From Streptomyces sp. BHT-5-2 (lineage in GTDB: Bacteria > Actinomycetota > Actinomycetes > Streptomycetales > Streptomycetaceae): a DNA stretch of 64,000 bases. The position numbers were made by a program, and so were the translations under genes. The stretch lies in the NCBI RefSeq assembly GCF_019774615.1, contig NZ_CP081496.1, positions 310,001 to 374,000 on the forward strand, written 5' to 3'. Each line of letters opens with the position of its first letter. Position 1 is the first letter of the stretch. Positions 1 to 8,535 of the stretch are shown piece by piece. The notes beneath the pieces are model-generated. The model was not told the origin of the DNA, made no database searches, and worked only from the letters and a program-made list of their open reading frames with translations.

Positions 1-382
1 CAGCCAGCGGCACCCACCACCCGGCCGCGACGCCCGCCCCCAGGCGCAGCAGCAGGACCACGGTCCACGGCGCGACGAGCCCGGTCATCGCGCAGGCCGC
101 CTTTCCCGCCAGATGCTGCTCCTCGTCCGTCCCGCACACGGCCAGGTCCGCGCGCAACGAGCGAGTGGGGAAGCCGAGCGCCCGCACCAGCGGCACGGCC
201 CGCCGCCCCAACCGGGTCGCCCACTCCATTTCCTCCGCATCGCGTGTCGGCGAATGCACAGGCTCCACAGGTGCGTTGACGGCAGTGAGGACATCGGCGA
301 GCGCGGGTCTGGGAGGACGCAGGCCGTAGACGAGGGTGGTGATTCCGGCGCCGAACAGCGCGCCGAGCAGCATGACGATCAC
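1..382 (-). CDS. TadC-like type II secretion F-family membrane protein (3' part beyond window)
   Basis: Reading the minus strand from a GTG at 382 gives an open frame to the window edge, starting MIVMLLGALFGAGITTLVYG. It has an N-terminal membrane segment, then a soluble region (ATRLGRRAVPLVRALGFP), then a second hydrophobic segment at the cut end. This layout resembles actinobacterial TadC/GspF-family inner-membrane platform proteins of Tad pili. The GTG overlaps the stop of the upstream TadB-like gene (GTGA), so the two are translationally coupled. The C-terminal part, where the F domain should lie, is outside the window, so the family call rests on position and the N-terminal pattern. Confidence 0.7.
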   Translation of the reverse strand, partial: MIVMLLGALFGAGITTLVYGLRPPRPALADVLTAVNAPVEPVHSPTRDAEEMEWATRLGRRAVPLVRALGFPTRSLRADLAVCGTDEEQHLAGKAACAMTGLVAPWTVVLLLRLGAGVAAGWWVPLA

Positions 383-1293
383 AGTTGGCCTCCCGGTGCG
401 ACACCCGTGCCGGCGAGTGCGGTGGGGTTGATCAGGCGGACGGGTTCGTCGATGCGGCCAATGGCGGACAGGTAGGTGAAGCTGGCGGCGAACAAGCCCC
501 CCACCGCTGCCAGAACCGCCTGCCCCGTCCACGTGTTGAACGGATCCAGGAACGGGCGGTTGAAGACCACCATCCCCACCGCCATCCCCAGCGTGACGAT
601 GACGGTGACGTGCACGCCGGTCCGTACGCTCGCGCGGCCGGCGTCGATGCGCTGCCGCATGGCCACCTGCTCCCGCACCGACTCCGCGAGCTCGCCCAGC
701 AGCGGCGCCAACTGGCCCGCCTGCTGCTCGGCCGCCATGACCAGCGCGGCCACCACCACATCCGCCAGCGGATCGTCCACCTCTGCGGCGAATGCCCTCA
801 GCGCCGTGGGCAGCGAACGGCCCGAGCGGACAGTCGCAGCCAGCGTCCGCATCTCGTACTCAAGAGCGGTGGGCGCAATGTCGGCGGTCGCCAGTACGGC
901 TTGCTCCAGGCCGGCCGCGGCGGAGAGGGTGTCGCGCAGCATCTCCGTCCACGCGGCCAGCGCTTCCATCCGCTCCGTCCGCCTGGCCGCCGCGCGGTCC
1001 GGGCCGAGCAGTCCAGGCAAGGTCAGCACGGCGACCGTGGTCAGCACCGCCGCCACCGGCCATCCTGTCAACGCGCCCACAACCAACCCGACCGTCACTG
1101 CGATCGCGAAGCGCCGGGTCGTCCAGTCAGCAGGCAGCCGCCCGAGCAGCCGATGTCTGAGCCCGGGCTGCTCCTCCCGCACGGATCGCCGTACGACGCC
1201 GTAACCGATCGCCACAAAGCCAAGCCCGCACAAGGTCCCGAACGCGACTGCAACCGCCGTGACGGTGCCGGCACCCCAGTTGGACGCGGTCAT
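379..1293 (-). CDS. tadB: TadB-like type II secretion system F-family protein
   Basis: About 304 residues. N-terminal membrane segments (GTVTAVAVAFGTLCGLGFVA and a pair near WPVAAVLTTVAVLTLPGLLG) precede a helical cytoplasmic F domain (EALAAWTEMLRDTLSAAAGL ... QLAPLLGELAESVREQVAMR), followed by two C-terminal membrane segments. This is the T2SF layout of the Tad pilus platform protein that pairs with TadC and is driven by the CpaF ATPase. The start is taken at ATG 1293 because it overlaps the CpaF stop (ATGA) and follows GGGGAG; an upstream start at 1311 is possible. Sits mid-operon between cpaF and tadC. Confidence 0.85.
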   Translation of the reverse strand: MTASNWGAGTVTAVAVAFGTLCGLGFVAIGYGVVRRSVREEQPGLRHRLLGRLPADWTTRRFAIAVTVGLVVGALTGWPVAAVLTTVAVLTLPGLLGPDRAAARRTERMEALAAWTEMLRDTLSAAAGLEQAVLATADIAPTALEYEMRTLAATVRSGRSLPTALRAFAAEVDDPLADVVVAALVMAAEQQAGQLAPLLGELAESVREQVAMRQRIDAGRASVRTGVHVTVIVTLGMAVGMVVFNRPFLDPFNTWTGQAVLAAVGGLFAASFTYLSAIGRIDEPVRLINPTALAGTGVAPGGQL

Positions 1294-2642
1294 CCTGTCG
1301 CTCCCCACCACGGCGCTTCGGCCGCCTGCGGCTCAAGCCCGGCCACCACCAAGTCGTTGAGGGTCTCCGTCCGCAACGGGGTAGCGGGAACAGCCCGCCC
1401 GTCCGGGCCGGGGCGGTAGACCTCGTTCGAGACGATCTGGGCCCCGTCGGCGTCGACGACCTCCCGCACCGAGTCGACCGCCCGCCGCCCGGCCGTATCC
1501 CAGCCCAGGTGCACTACGAAGTGGACCGCAGAGGCAACCATCAGGTTCGTCGCCTCCAACGACAACCGCTCCGGAGCCTGCGCCGCGTAGGAGGCAAGTT
1601 TGGTGAACACCCCGCGCGAAGTGGAGGCATGGATGGTCGACAGGGAGCCGTCGTTGCCCTGCGACATGGCGTTGCACATCGGGATGACCTCGGCTCCACG
1701 GATCTCCCCGACGATGACCCGGTCCGGGGACATCCGAAGCCCCCAACGCACCAGCTCCGCCTGGTCGATACCGCCCTGCCCCTCGATATTCGGCTCCCGC
1801 GCCTGCATCGCCACCACATTCGGATGCGCCACCGGATCGGCGTCCAGACCGAGCTCGAAAGTGTCCTCGATCGTCACCAGCCGCTCCATGGGCGGAATCT
1901 CGTGAGCAAAGGCCCGCAACACCGTGGTCTTGCCGACATTGGTCCCGCCGCCGATCACGATGTTCTTCCGCGCCCGCACCAGCGCCGTCAAGAACCCGGC
2001 CAACTGCTGATCACACACGCCCAGCCGCACCAGCTCAGCCATCGACGCCGCTGGGAAGCGATGGCGGCGGATCGTCAGCGACACCCGTCCCGTGACCGCC
2101 ATAACAGCGAAGAGGCGAGATCCATCTGGGAGTTGCAGGTTCAACCGGGGCATTCCCCGGTCGAAGCGACGCTCTTCGTCGCCCGTACTGGCCGCAAGGG
2201 TGCGCACAAGCTCCACCAGCTCGGCATCCGAGGCCGCCACCGCACTCTCGCGGCGCCACGTGCCGGAGGCATCCTTGACCCAGACGACATCGCAGCCATT
2301 GATGCAGATGTTCTCCAGCGTGGTGTCCGCCAGAAGCCGCTCCAAGCGCCCCGTTCCGAACAGCGCATCCGTGACCGCCTGGGTAACCCGATCCTCGACA
2401 GCCGCATCGACGACCCGACTGCCGTAGGATAGGGCCAGGCGGCGCTGGGCCCCCAGTTCCTCGGCCAGCAGACGATCCACAGTGGACCGGCGCGCCGCCT
2501 CGGTCTCCGCCGGCAACCCGGCTGCCTCGCGCTCACCGGCATACTCCGCCAGGCGCGCTGCCACCCGCTGGCGCACCAGCAGCACCAATTCCTGTTCGTC
2601 CTGGGCCGGTACTACGCCCGGCGGCATCAGCGTTTCGCCCAT
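1290..2642 (-). CDS. cpaF: CpaF/TadA-family pilus assembly ATPase
   Basis: 450 residues, normal length for CpaF. It powers assembly of Tad/Flp pili at the cytoplasmic membrane. Visible motifs: Walker A GGGTNVGKTTV near residue 231, an Asp box (LVTIEDTFELGL), Walker B-like RMSPDRVIVGEIRGAEVI, and a His box (GSLSTIHASTSRG). The N-terminal part (ENICINGCDVVWV) is typical of secretion ATPases. ATG 2642 follows GGAGGGAAG and overlaps the end of the CpaE-like gene by 16 bases. Neighbours are TadB/TadC downstream and CpaE/CpaB-like genes upstream, a compact Tad operon. No anomalies seen. Confidence 0.93.
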   Translation of the reverse strand: MGETLMPPGVVPAQDEQELVLLVRQRVAARLAEYAGEREAAGLPAETEAARRSTVDRLLAEELGAQRRLALSYGSRVVDAAVEDRVTQAVTDALFGTGRLERLLADTTLENICINGCDVVWVKDASGTWRRESAVAASDAELVELVRTLAASTGDEERRFDRGMPRLNLQLPDGSRLFAVMAVTGRVSLTIRRHRFPAASMAELVRLGVCDQQLAGFLTALVRARKNIVIGGGTNVGKTTVLRAFAHEIPPMERLVTIEDTFELGLDADPVAHPNVVAMQAREPNIEGQGGIDQAELVRWGLRMSPDRVIVGEIRGAEVIPMCNAMSQGNDGSLSTIHASTSRGVFTKLASYAAQAPERLSLEATNLMVASAVHFVVHLGWDTAGRRAVDSVREVVDADGAQIVSNEVYRPGPDGRAVPATPLRTETLNDLVVAGLEPQAAEAPWWGATG

Positions 2643-3454
2643 GAGGGCTTCCCTCCATCACCCAGGGAAGGCACCGGATCCCGCCGACTGTGACCGTCCG
2701 CCTGAACCTCGGTCTGGCTTTCCCCACAGTCGGCCAGCTGCCTCGCCAGCACCCGCACCGCCCTCATCAAGGGCGACGCCCGGAAGCCTGTCGTCCGCAA
2801 CGCTCCCCGACGCGGGCGGTTCATCGCCGCCACCGCCTTGGCATCCCACGGCAGGAAGACCACCCGCTCGATACCGAGAGCCCCCGTGATCTCCTCGGCC
2901 GGATACGGACACGGCCCGACAACAGCCAACGTCAACCGCTCGGCAAACGCCTCAGCTCCCAGCCCGTACGCGGAGACATGCGTCAGTGACTCCGCACCGC
3001 CCCGCGCCACCAGGACCACATGATCAGCCGCCCGCAGCAGTGGCTCCACGTCGGTTCCGATCCGCCCAACGTCCAACAGCGCCGTGCCCTGGACGCCCTC
3101 CTCGCCCAACAGCACGCCACGACCGTCTTCACTAGCCAGCAACCGCACCGCTTCCGTGCACGGGCGGCGCCCTGGCACGGCAGCCACCACCCGTACTCTG
3201 AAGGGCAGTTCGCTCACCGCTCCCAGCAGGGAGCCGGGATGCGGCTTCCCCACCGCAGCTGCCACGTCCAGCAGCGAAGGCGCCGGCGGCAGCCCGAAGC
3301 GCATCATCAGATCCCCACCAGACCCGTCCGCCTCCACCATCACCGGCCGGACCCCGCCATCCGCCTCACGTGGCCACACGGCGGTGAGCGCCAGCGCAGC
3401 CGTCGTCACCCCGGGGGCACCCGAGACCGACCCGATCACCACCAGCCTCCTCAC
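2627..3454 (-). CDS. CpaE-like ParA/MinD-family protein of the Tad locus
   Basis: 275 residues. The N-terminus starts RRLVVIGSVSGAPGVTTAAL, a ParA/MinD-type P-loop position in which the usual KGGVGKT is replaced by SGAPGVTT; this degenerate form recurs in actinobacterial CpaE-like proteins. Later stretches DVGRIGTDVEPLLRAADHVVLVARG and VFLPWDAKAVAAMNRPRRG match the SIMIBI NTPase fold. The family localises Tad machinery; ATP hydrolysis is doubtful here because the deviant P-loop lacks both usual lysines. It overlaps the SAF gene stop at 3451-3454 and the cpaF start. Confidence 0.75.
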   Translation of the reverse strand: MRRLVVIGSVSGAPGVTTAALALTAVWPREADGGVRPVMVEADGSGGDLMMRFGLPPAPSLLDVAAAVGKPHPGSLLGAVSELPFRVRVVAAVPGRRPCTEAVRLLASEDGRGVLLGEEGVQGTALLDVGRIGTDVEPLLRAADHVVLVARGGAESLTHVSAYGLGAEAFAERLTLAVVGPCPYPAEEITGALGIERVVFLPWDAKAVAAMNRPRRGALRTTGFRASPLMRAVRVLARQLADCGESQTEVQADGHSRRDPVPSLGDGGKPSWAKR

Positions 3455-4164
3455 GGAGACTCACCCCCCTCGGTGGGGAGCACCACCACATGCGGGTGAT
3501 CCAACCGCGCGGCCCGACGTGCTGCCGCGGTCTCCACCAGCACCGTGACCACCCGCGGCCCACCCGCCGACTCCGGCGCCCGCACCCCCGCCACCGTCCC
3601 CACCATCGACGGAGCGGCCGATTCCTCCTCGCCGGCACCCTGCACCGCACCGGTGCCGGTGCCATCTGGACCGGGAACGACTGCGACGCGTTCCCCTTTG
3701 GAGAGATCCGGCGGCGCACCGCCCTGCTCCACCGCGAACGCCACCTGCGAGAACCCCTTCGGCGGGAATTCGGCACTCGCCCCTACTTGCCCCGGTGCCA
3801 GCAGAGCCCCACCCATCAGCGGCACCCGTGCACGCCGCCCCAGTACCGTGCCCCGGTCCGTCGCAGGGACAACCCCTGCCTCCGCCGCCACCTGCACCAC
3901 GCGCAGATCGCCCGGCTTCAACACGTGGCCTGCCGACACGTCATGAGCCAGCACCAGCACCTGGGTCCGCTCGCCGATGACCTGCGCGACCAGCGTGAAG
4001 CCGACCGCCGAGACCACCACGGCCCCCACCCCTGCCCACACCCAGCCCAGCCGGCGACGCCGACCGCCCGTCACCGTCGGCTTCTTCTCAGGACCCGGCC
4101 GACGCGCCCCCGGCACACCGGATCCGGAGCCTTTCAAAGTCGAAGAAGGCAAGGAGGTACCCAC
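3451..4164 (-). CDS. SAF-domain membrane protein (CpaB/RcpC-like)
   Basis: 237 residues. A basic, Pro/Gly-rich N-terminus leads into one membrane anchor (LGWVWAGVGAVVVSAVGFTL, about residues 39-58), then an SAF domain (TQVLVLAHDVSAGHVLKPGD ... GRRARVPLMGGALLAPGQVG). SAF proteins of the CpaB type sit in the periplasm and assist pilus assembly. A Gly/Ser-rich stretch (TGTGAVQGAGEEESAAPS) separates a C-terminal conserved part ending in VVTVLVETAAARRAARLDHP. Stop overlaps the start of the CpaE-like gene by 4 bases, so it belongs to the Tad operon. Confidence 0.8.
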   Translation of the reverse strand: MGTSLPSSTLKGSGSGVPGARRPGPEKKPTVTGGRRRRLGWVWAGVGAVVVSAVGFTLVAQVIGERTQVLVLAHDVSAGHVLKPGDLRVVQVAAEAGVVPATDRGTVLGRRARVPLMGGALLAPGQVGASAEFPPKGFSQVAFAVEQGGAPPDLSKGERVAVVPGPDGTGTGAVQGAGEEESAAPSMVGTVAGVRAPESAGGPRVVTVLVETAAARRAARLDHPHVVVLPTEGGESP

Positions 4165-4235
4165 AAATCACCTCGCAGAAAGCGAAATCCAACGATCCAG
4201 CGACCCACACACAGCCGCCCGGCCAATCAAGCCCG

Positions 4236-5096
4236 TCAATGCGTGACGACGGCCTGTACCTCGTCCACCACCAAGCGTCGCTCGGCAGTCATCACCAGCC
4301 CAGGCACCACCCCGGACCGCCCACCTCCCTCCCACTTCACATCCCAAATCACCCGCACCGACAGGCGAAAAGCCCTGTCGGGTGCAGAGACCGACGCCCG
4401 CTCGTATGTGTAGCCGCAGTCAGGTGACGCTGCCTTGGGGTCGAACCGGTCCGAGTACGGAGTCCCCGGCCCCCGACACACCACACTGCCGCCCTCACCC
4501 ATCGACCACACCGCCGCCCGCGGCCGAGCCGTCGCTGTCACCTTCACCCCGTTCACAGCCGCCGAGGACGTCACCGGCCCCCAGGTCTTGCGCTCCACCC
4601 ACATCCACGTCGGCACATGAACCACCTGTGCCAAATCCTCACGCGGACTCATACGGATCACCGGCCTCGGCAACTTCAGCTGCTCCACCGCCCGCTGCGC
4701 CACGGCCTTCACCGGCACGTGCTGGTCAGCGTCTGCCTTGGGTTTGTGCGACTCCTCGCCTTCGACACGCGGAAAGATCCCCTTGCCTGCGTTGACCAGG
4801 CCCATCGTGGCCAAGCTGGGCTTCCAGTCCTCCAGCTCCGTGGCTGACGAAGTCTTCGTGCCCCCGTGTCCTGGATTCGCATGCGACGCTTGCGCTGCGG
4901 GCCTGTTCTTTCCTGAAGCGTCCGGCTGCTTCGATACGCTGCCGGCAGTCAACTCACACTGACCCGGGATACACGCAACTCCGACGAACCGCGAATGGGA
5001 ATCATCCGCCCAGGCCGGTGCAGAGGATGCGACCGAGAGCACCGCCAGGGCGCTCATGATCGCGTACCCTGCTGCGGCAAAGCCAGTTGTCAGCAT
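4236..5096 (-). CDS. Hypothetical exported protein of the Tad operon
   Basis: 286 residues with a signal peptide (MLTTGFAAAGYAIMSALAVL ... APAWA). The mature part has a charged, low-complexity N-terminal third (SKQPDASGKNRPAAQASH) and a beta-rich C-terminal half with paired cysteines (VVCRGPGTPY, DCGYTYERAS) and several Trp residues (VPTWMWVERKTWGPV). I do not recognise the family. The start overlaps the stop of the upstream lipoprotein by 7 bases, and 71 bases separate its stop from the SAF gene, so it is probably a surface or pilus-associated product of the same operon. Confidence 0.7.
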   Translation of the reverse strand: MLTTGFAAAGYAIMSALAVLSVASSAPAWADDSHSRFVGVACIPGQCELTAGSVSKQPDASGKNRPAAQASHANPGHGGTKTSSATELEDWKPSLATMGLVNAGKGIFPRVEGEESHKPKADADQHVPVKAVAQRAVEQLKLPRPVIRMSPREDLAQVVHVPTWMWVERKTWGPVTSSAAVNGVKVTATARPRAAVWSMGEGGSVVCRGPGTPYSDRFDPKAASPDCGYTYERASVSAPDRAFRLSVRVIWDVKWEGGGRSGVVPGLVMTAERRLVVDEVQAVVTH

Positions 5097-5635
5097 GTTC
5101 CGGATTCGTACATGTAAAGCTTCGAAACCTTCCAGGTCCCCTCACTGCGACGAACGGTTGCGTCAGCCCGGAAATGACTGCCCGGCACGTTGTTCTTCAA
5201 CTCGCCGTTCAGCTTGTACTCCAGCCAATTTCGAGCATCCACGCAGTCCTGCAATGCGACCTCCTGGCTTGTCGCCTTGATGATCCTAGGGTTTACCCTT
5301 GGGGCCCCTTTGCTGACGACCTTGTCCTCCTTGGCCTTCCGCAAGCCGTATTTCAGCAACTCGAGAGCGCCGCCGGTCGCGTGATCGCCCAGCTTCGGGG
5401 AAGCCGCGTCGGACGTTTCCGATGCCGTCGTAAGGTCGCGCCACATGGCACGGTAGGTCGCAAGGGCTTCCACACGCTCCGCACCGGGCGTACGCGGCGC
5501 CGTAGACCCAACCGTCCCCTCCGGCGACGGCTTGGCATCAGGCCGCTCCCCAGCACACCCACCCACCAAGACCAGAACCGTGGAAACAGTGCAAGCCCAG
5601 TAAAGTTGCGTCCTCGCTCGTCCAGTAACCGTCAC
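5090..5635 (-). CDS. Putative lipoprotein, first gene of the Tad operon
   Basis: 181 residues from GTG 5635. The N-terminus (VTVTGRARTQLYWACTVSTV) leads into a lipobox LVGGCAG, so the mature protein should be lipid-anchored. The C-terminal domain resembles small SnoaL/NTF2-like exported proteins of actinobacteria (TYRAMWRDLTTASETSDAAS ... TVRRSEGTWKVSKLYMYESG). An open frame extends to 5812 but would bury the signal peptide, so the internal GTG is chosen. It overlaps the following exported-protein gene and is the likely promoter-proximal gene of the operon. Confidence 0.72.
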   Translation of the reverse strand: MTVTGRARTQLYWACTVSTVLVLVGGCAGERPDAKPSPEGTVGSTAPRTPGAERVEALATYRAMWRDLTTASETSDAASPKLGDHATGGALELLKYGLRKAKEDKVVSKGAPRVNPRIIKATSQEVALQDCVDARNWLEYKLNGELKNNVPGSHFRADATVRRSEGTWKVSKLYMYESGTC

Positions 5636-5822
5636 GATCCCCCACCTTCCGTCACCTATCGCACCTAAATAACCACTCTGCGTGATTGATTGCAAACGGG
5701 CTACCCGGCGTTGCGCCGTCCAACCGCAACGGGAGTGAGGGCAGTCCGTTTCGCCGTCCGAAGGGAGCGCGGACTGCCTCCACCTTGGCGACAGCCCGCA
5801 CATTTCCTCCACTGGACCGTGC

Positions 5823-6305
5823 TCAAGTCCGCGGAATCGCCATCCAGGCCAGCTTCACCCCTTCGCGTCTCCGCGCTCTGAAGCCCCAGGAACCACTGGT
5901 GAGTTGATGAACAATTTGGAGCCCTCTCCCTCGCTCCCCCAAGACTTCCAGCAGCGCGTCCACGCCGCCGCCGCGCTTCTTCGGATCGGGCTCGAACGGG
6001 GCGGCTGCCGGAAACGCGGGGACCACCGGGATCCGAGGATCCCGGTCCACCACCTCGCAGATCAGTCCTGCCGTGGTGCAGCGCAGCCGCATCTCGTACG
6101 GGCCGGGCGCGTGCTCAAGAGCGTTGGCTACCAGCTCGGACGCGGCCAGTACGGCGTCTTCGAGCGCCTCGCCCCCGCAACCGAACTGGTCCAGGGCGCA
6201 GATCAATGCGATGCGGGCTCGCGCCGCCGCGTCGGGGGTGCGGTCGGTCCAGCGCCACAGAACTCGGGTGGTTCCGTCCGCTGTGGGTGGGGGTGTCGAT
6301 GTCAT
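5823..6305 (-). CDS. RsbW-like ATP-binding (anti-sigma-type) regulatory kinase
   Basis: 160 residues from ATG 6305. HATPase_c_2 motifs are clear: N box ASELVANALEHAPGPYEM, a middle motif VVDRDPRIP, and G2 box ERGRGLQIVHQLTSGSWGF. In Streptomyces these small proteins act as anti-sigma factors or as partners of PP2C/STAS proteins. The frame stays open to 6476, but residues upstream of MTSTPPPTADG look like untranslated leader. No partner STAS or sigma gene is adjacent; the Tad operon begins 188 bases downstream on the same strand. Confidence 0.85.
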   Translation of the reverse strand: MTSTPPPTADGTTRVLWRWTDRTPDAAARARIALICALDQFGCGGEALEDAVLAASELVANALEHAPGPYEMRLRCTTAGLICEVVDRDPRIPVVPAFPAAAPFEPDPKKRGGGVDALLEVLGERGRGLQIVHQLTSGSWGFRARRREGVKLAWMAIPRT

Positions 6306-6762
6306 CGTCGGCCCCCTCGCGCTGCGTGCCGCCCGCGACCGACGCGACGGTGTCGTCCGCGTCCGGGGCGTAGGCACACGCTGACTTCGGTGAGCGCTAG
6401 GGGGCTCACTGTGACGAACAGTGGAATCGCGAATGCGGCGGTGAACATTACCGGGGCCATTTCCGAAGACCTCCACGGTGATCGCGGCCGGGACGCGACC
6501 ACCGAACCGCGGCGCTCGCGAAGAGCGGAAGCCGCTGGCCAGAAGGTCTTTGGGAATCTCGCGAGCCCTTGCTTACATCCCATTCGAGACGGCTCGGCCG
6601 AAACGGTCGCGATCCCGGGAATTACGCGGCGCGGTCACGTGGAGATGCGTATTTCCTCATGCCCTCGGGGCACGAACGGGCTCGCAATCACCTAGGGAGT
6701 GCGCAAGATAGGAAGTGGTTCGCGGGTTGCGCGGGTCGGGGCACACGTCGCGCCAGTAGACG
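6306..6762. other. Intergenic stretch without a recognisable gene
   Basis: I see no open frame with credible codon use or family resemblance here. The part next to 6305 should contain the promoter of the RsbW-like gene. Confidence 0.5.
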
Positions 6763-6950
6763 GTGGCGGATCGGGTCACCCCGGCCGACATCGAGGGCGG
6801 GCGCGCGAACGGGTGCGGGTCATCACGGTCACCTCAGGACGGAGCACCACACCGGAACTACGCCACGCAGGAGCCGATGCCGTCGTACCGGACCTACGCG
6901 ACACGGAACTGCCCCTGAAGCTCATCCGCGAGAACGAGCGTCCGGCCTGA
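6763..6950 (+). pseudogene. Remnant of a HAD-family hydrolase C-terminus
   Basis: Two frames together give VADRVTPADIEGGRANG followed by VRVITVTSGRSTTPELRHAG and ADAVVPDLRDTE, the C-terminal motif IV region of HAD phosphatases (usually GDTPxDVEGGxANG followed by VATGRS and LPDLxDT). The switch falls at a GGG run near 6811-6814, where one missing G would restore the frame. A TAG in the first frame at about 6758 removes the N-terminus, so only the tail of the gene survives. Ends with TGA at 6948-6950. Recognition is from family knowledge. Confidence 0.6.
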
Positions 6951-7073
6951 CCCGGCGTACACGGCAGCGGCCCTCGCGCCACAGAAGACCGCGACGGTTC
7001 ATCGGGCTTCACGCCGACGGATGATCTCGCCCCATTTTCATCACGAAAGAGCTTGCGTCCTCGTTCATTCGGT

Positions 7074-7457
7074 ATGCGCAGAAACATGATGATTTCGACG
7101 TGTCTTGGCGTACTTGTCGTGTTGGGCGGTGCACAGCCGGCGGAAGCCACCGGGTCAGCCACCCGGCTGGGGAACCGGATCACCGTGTACGGCAGTGGAT
7201 TGCACGTGGACAGTGTGACCACGGCCAGAACACCCCACCGGATCCAAGCCCAGGCGTTCCTGACGCTCCGGGAGAAGAACGGGAAGTGGATGCGGAATCT
7301 CCGAGGTTGGACGTCGGCTGACACCACGGGCGATACCGACCACACGACCTGGAGCATCAACGAGAACTTCCCGAACGGCTCGCGACTGTGCACTGAGTGG
7401 AAAGACCTCTCGGGCCAAATCCTGCCCGGCATGGCCTGCATGATCATTCACCGGTAG
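7074..7457 (+). CDS. Small secreted protein of unknown function
   Basis: 127 residues from ATG 7074, with a short signal peptide (MRRNMMISTCLGVLVVLGGA then QPAEA). The mature part has beta-strand character and two cysteines (SRLCTEWKDLSG, PGMACMIIHR). I do not recognise the family. A TTG start at 7053 would add seven residues and lies directly behind GAAAGAG, so the exact start is uncertain. Stands alone between gene remnants on both sides. Confidence 0.6.
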   Translation: MRRNMMISTCLGVLVVLGGAQPAEATGSATRLGNRITVYGSGLHVDSVTTARTPHRIQAQAFLTLREKNGKWMRNLRGWTSADTTGDTDHTTWSINENFPNGSRLCTEWKDLSGQILPGMACMIIHR

Positions 7458-7589
7458 ACGCAACACGGGTACGGGGCCGGTCGTGACTCAGCCCCGTACC
7501 CAGCTTTCGCTACCGGTCGAGCAACACATTCACCGGCGAAGCCCCCGTCGACGGCGTCTCCCCCGGACCTGAGCACGCGGCGCTTACGC

Positions 7590-7879
7590 CTACGCGCCCA
7601 GGACCTCGATCATGTGGTCGTCGAGGTCGGCAACCCAGCCTTCCCAGCGCCACGGCCGCAGCTCACCTCGGGCACGTCGTAGCCGAGTCGCTACTCGACC
7701 TCCAGTCGCCGACGCGGCGTCAACGCACGCATGCAGCAGTGCGGCTGCCGACTGCGGGTCGCCGAGACGCAGCCGGGCCAGGGCCTGGTCAGTGGTGATG
7801 ATGGCTCGCTGTGCGCAGCGGCAGGCGCGGGCGAGCCGGACGGCGGACGGCGCCGAAGCAGTGTGTGTTCGTCACCGCT
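7590..7879 (-). pseudogene. C-terminal remnant of an XRE/helical-repeat regulator
   Basis: A frame without a start codon, closed upstream by TGA, encodes ALARLRLGDPQSAAALLHAC, GGRVATRLRRARGELRPWRW and EGWVADLDDHMIEVLGA before a TAG. This resembles the C-terminal tail of Streptomyces XRE-type regulators with tetratricopeptide-like repeats. The HTH and first repeats are absent. It lies immediately behind the stop of the 2H phosphoesterase gene and seems left over from a rearrangement. Confidence 0.5.
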
Positions 7880-7896
7880 GACGGCGGTGCAGAAAG

Positions 7897-8490
7897 TCAG
7901 GCAAGGGGCAGTCGGGCGTAGTGCTCCCACTGGTACATGTGCTGATCGCGGTTGAGCAAGATCAGTTCGACGCTGCTGACATGGGCAGTGGCCGGCCTGC
8001 TGTCGACGGCATCGAGGGCGGCCTGGATGGGGGCGGCCGATCCGGTGTCATTGCTATAGGCAATGGAGACGTGCGGAGCAAAGCCATCGTCCTCAGGGAC
8101 GTCGGACCAGACAGTGCCGATTGCCTCGCGCAGTGCGGAACGTACTTCTGTCGGTGGGGCGCTGGGTGCTGCTTCCCACCGGATGGCCTCGGGGGTGATC
8201 TCGGGGCGGTTCAGGGTCAAGTCGAAGGCGGGGATGCTCGACAGGCTTTCTTCAGCCGCGTCGAGGATCGCCTGGACATCGGTCTTGCGAACCTGGCTGG
8301 CGAAACCGAGACCCTGGGTGGTCAGGTGCAACCAGGAATCCGGTACCAGGTCCAGGCCGTCGACATTGGCCAGCGCGTGCCGGTAGTCGGCGGCGAGCCG
8401 GTGGACGTCAGGGGCGTCGCGGAAAGTGAAGTGGAAAGTGAGAAATCTGCTTCCTTGCTGCCAGCCGGGCCGCCACCACCAGTGGTTGGC
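7897..8490 (-). CDS. 2'-5' RNA ligase-superfamily (2H phosphoesterase) protein
   Basis: 197 residues from ATG 8490. Two HxS/T motifs mark the 2H phosphoesterase fold: HLTTQG in the N-terminal half and HVSIAY in the C-terminal half. The start sequence MANHWWWRPGWQQGSRFLTF is typical of actinobacterial members annotated as 2'-5' RNA ligase family. An in-frame ATG at 8523 is also possible; 8490 is preferred on conservation and an upstream GAGGG. Likely co-transcribed with the XRE gene ending 45 bases upstream. Substrate unknown. Confidence 0.85.
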   Translation of the reverse strand, partial: ANHWWWRPGWQQGSRFLTFHFTFRDAPDVHRLAADYRHALANVDGLDLVPDSWLHLTTQGLGFASQVRKTDVQAILDAAEESLSSIPAFDLTLNRPEITPEAIRWEAAPSAPPTEVRSALREAIGTVWSDVPEDDGFAPHVSIAYSNDTGSAAPIQAALDAVDSRPATAHVSSVELILLNRDQHMYQWEHYARLPLA

Positions 8491-8535
8491 CATGGGGCTG
8501 TGCTGCCCTCGGTGTTCTGTCATACCCGGATCCCA

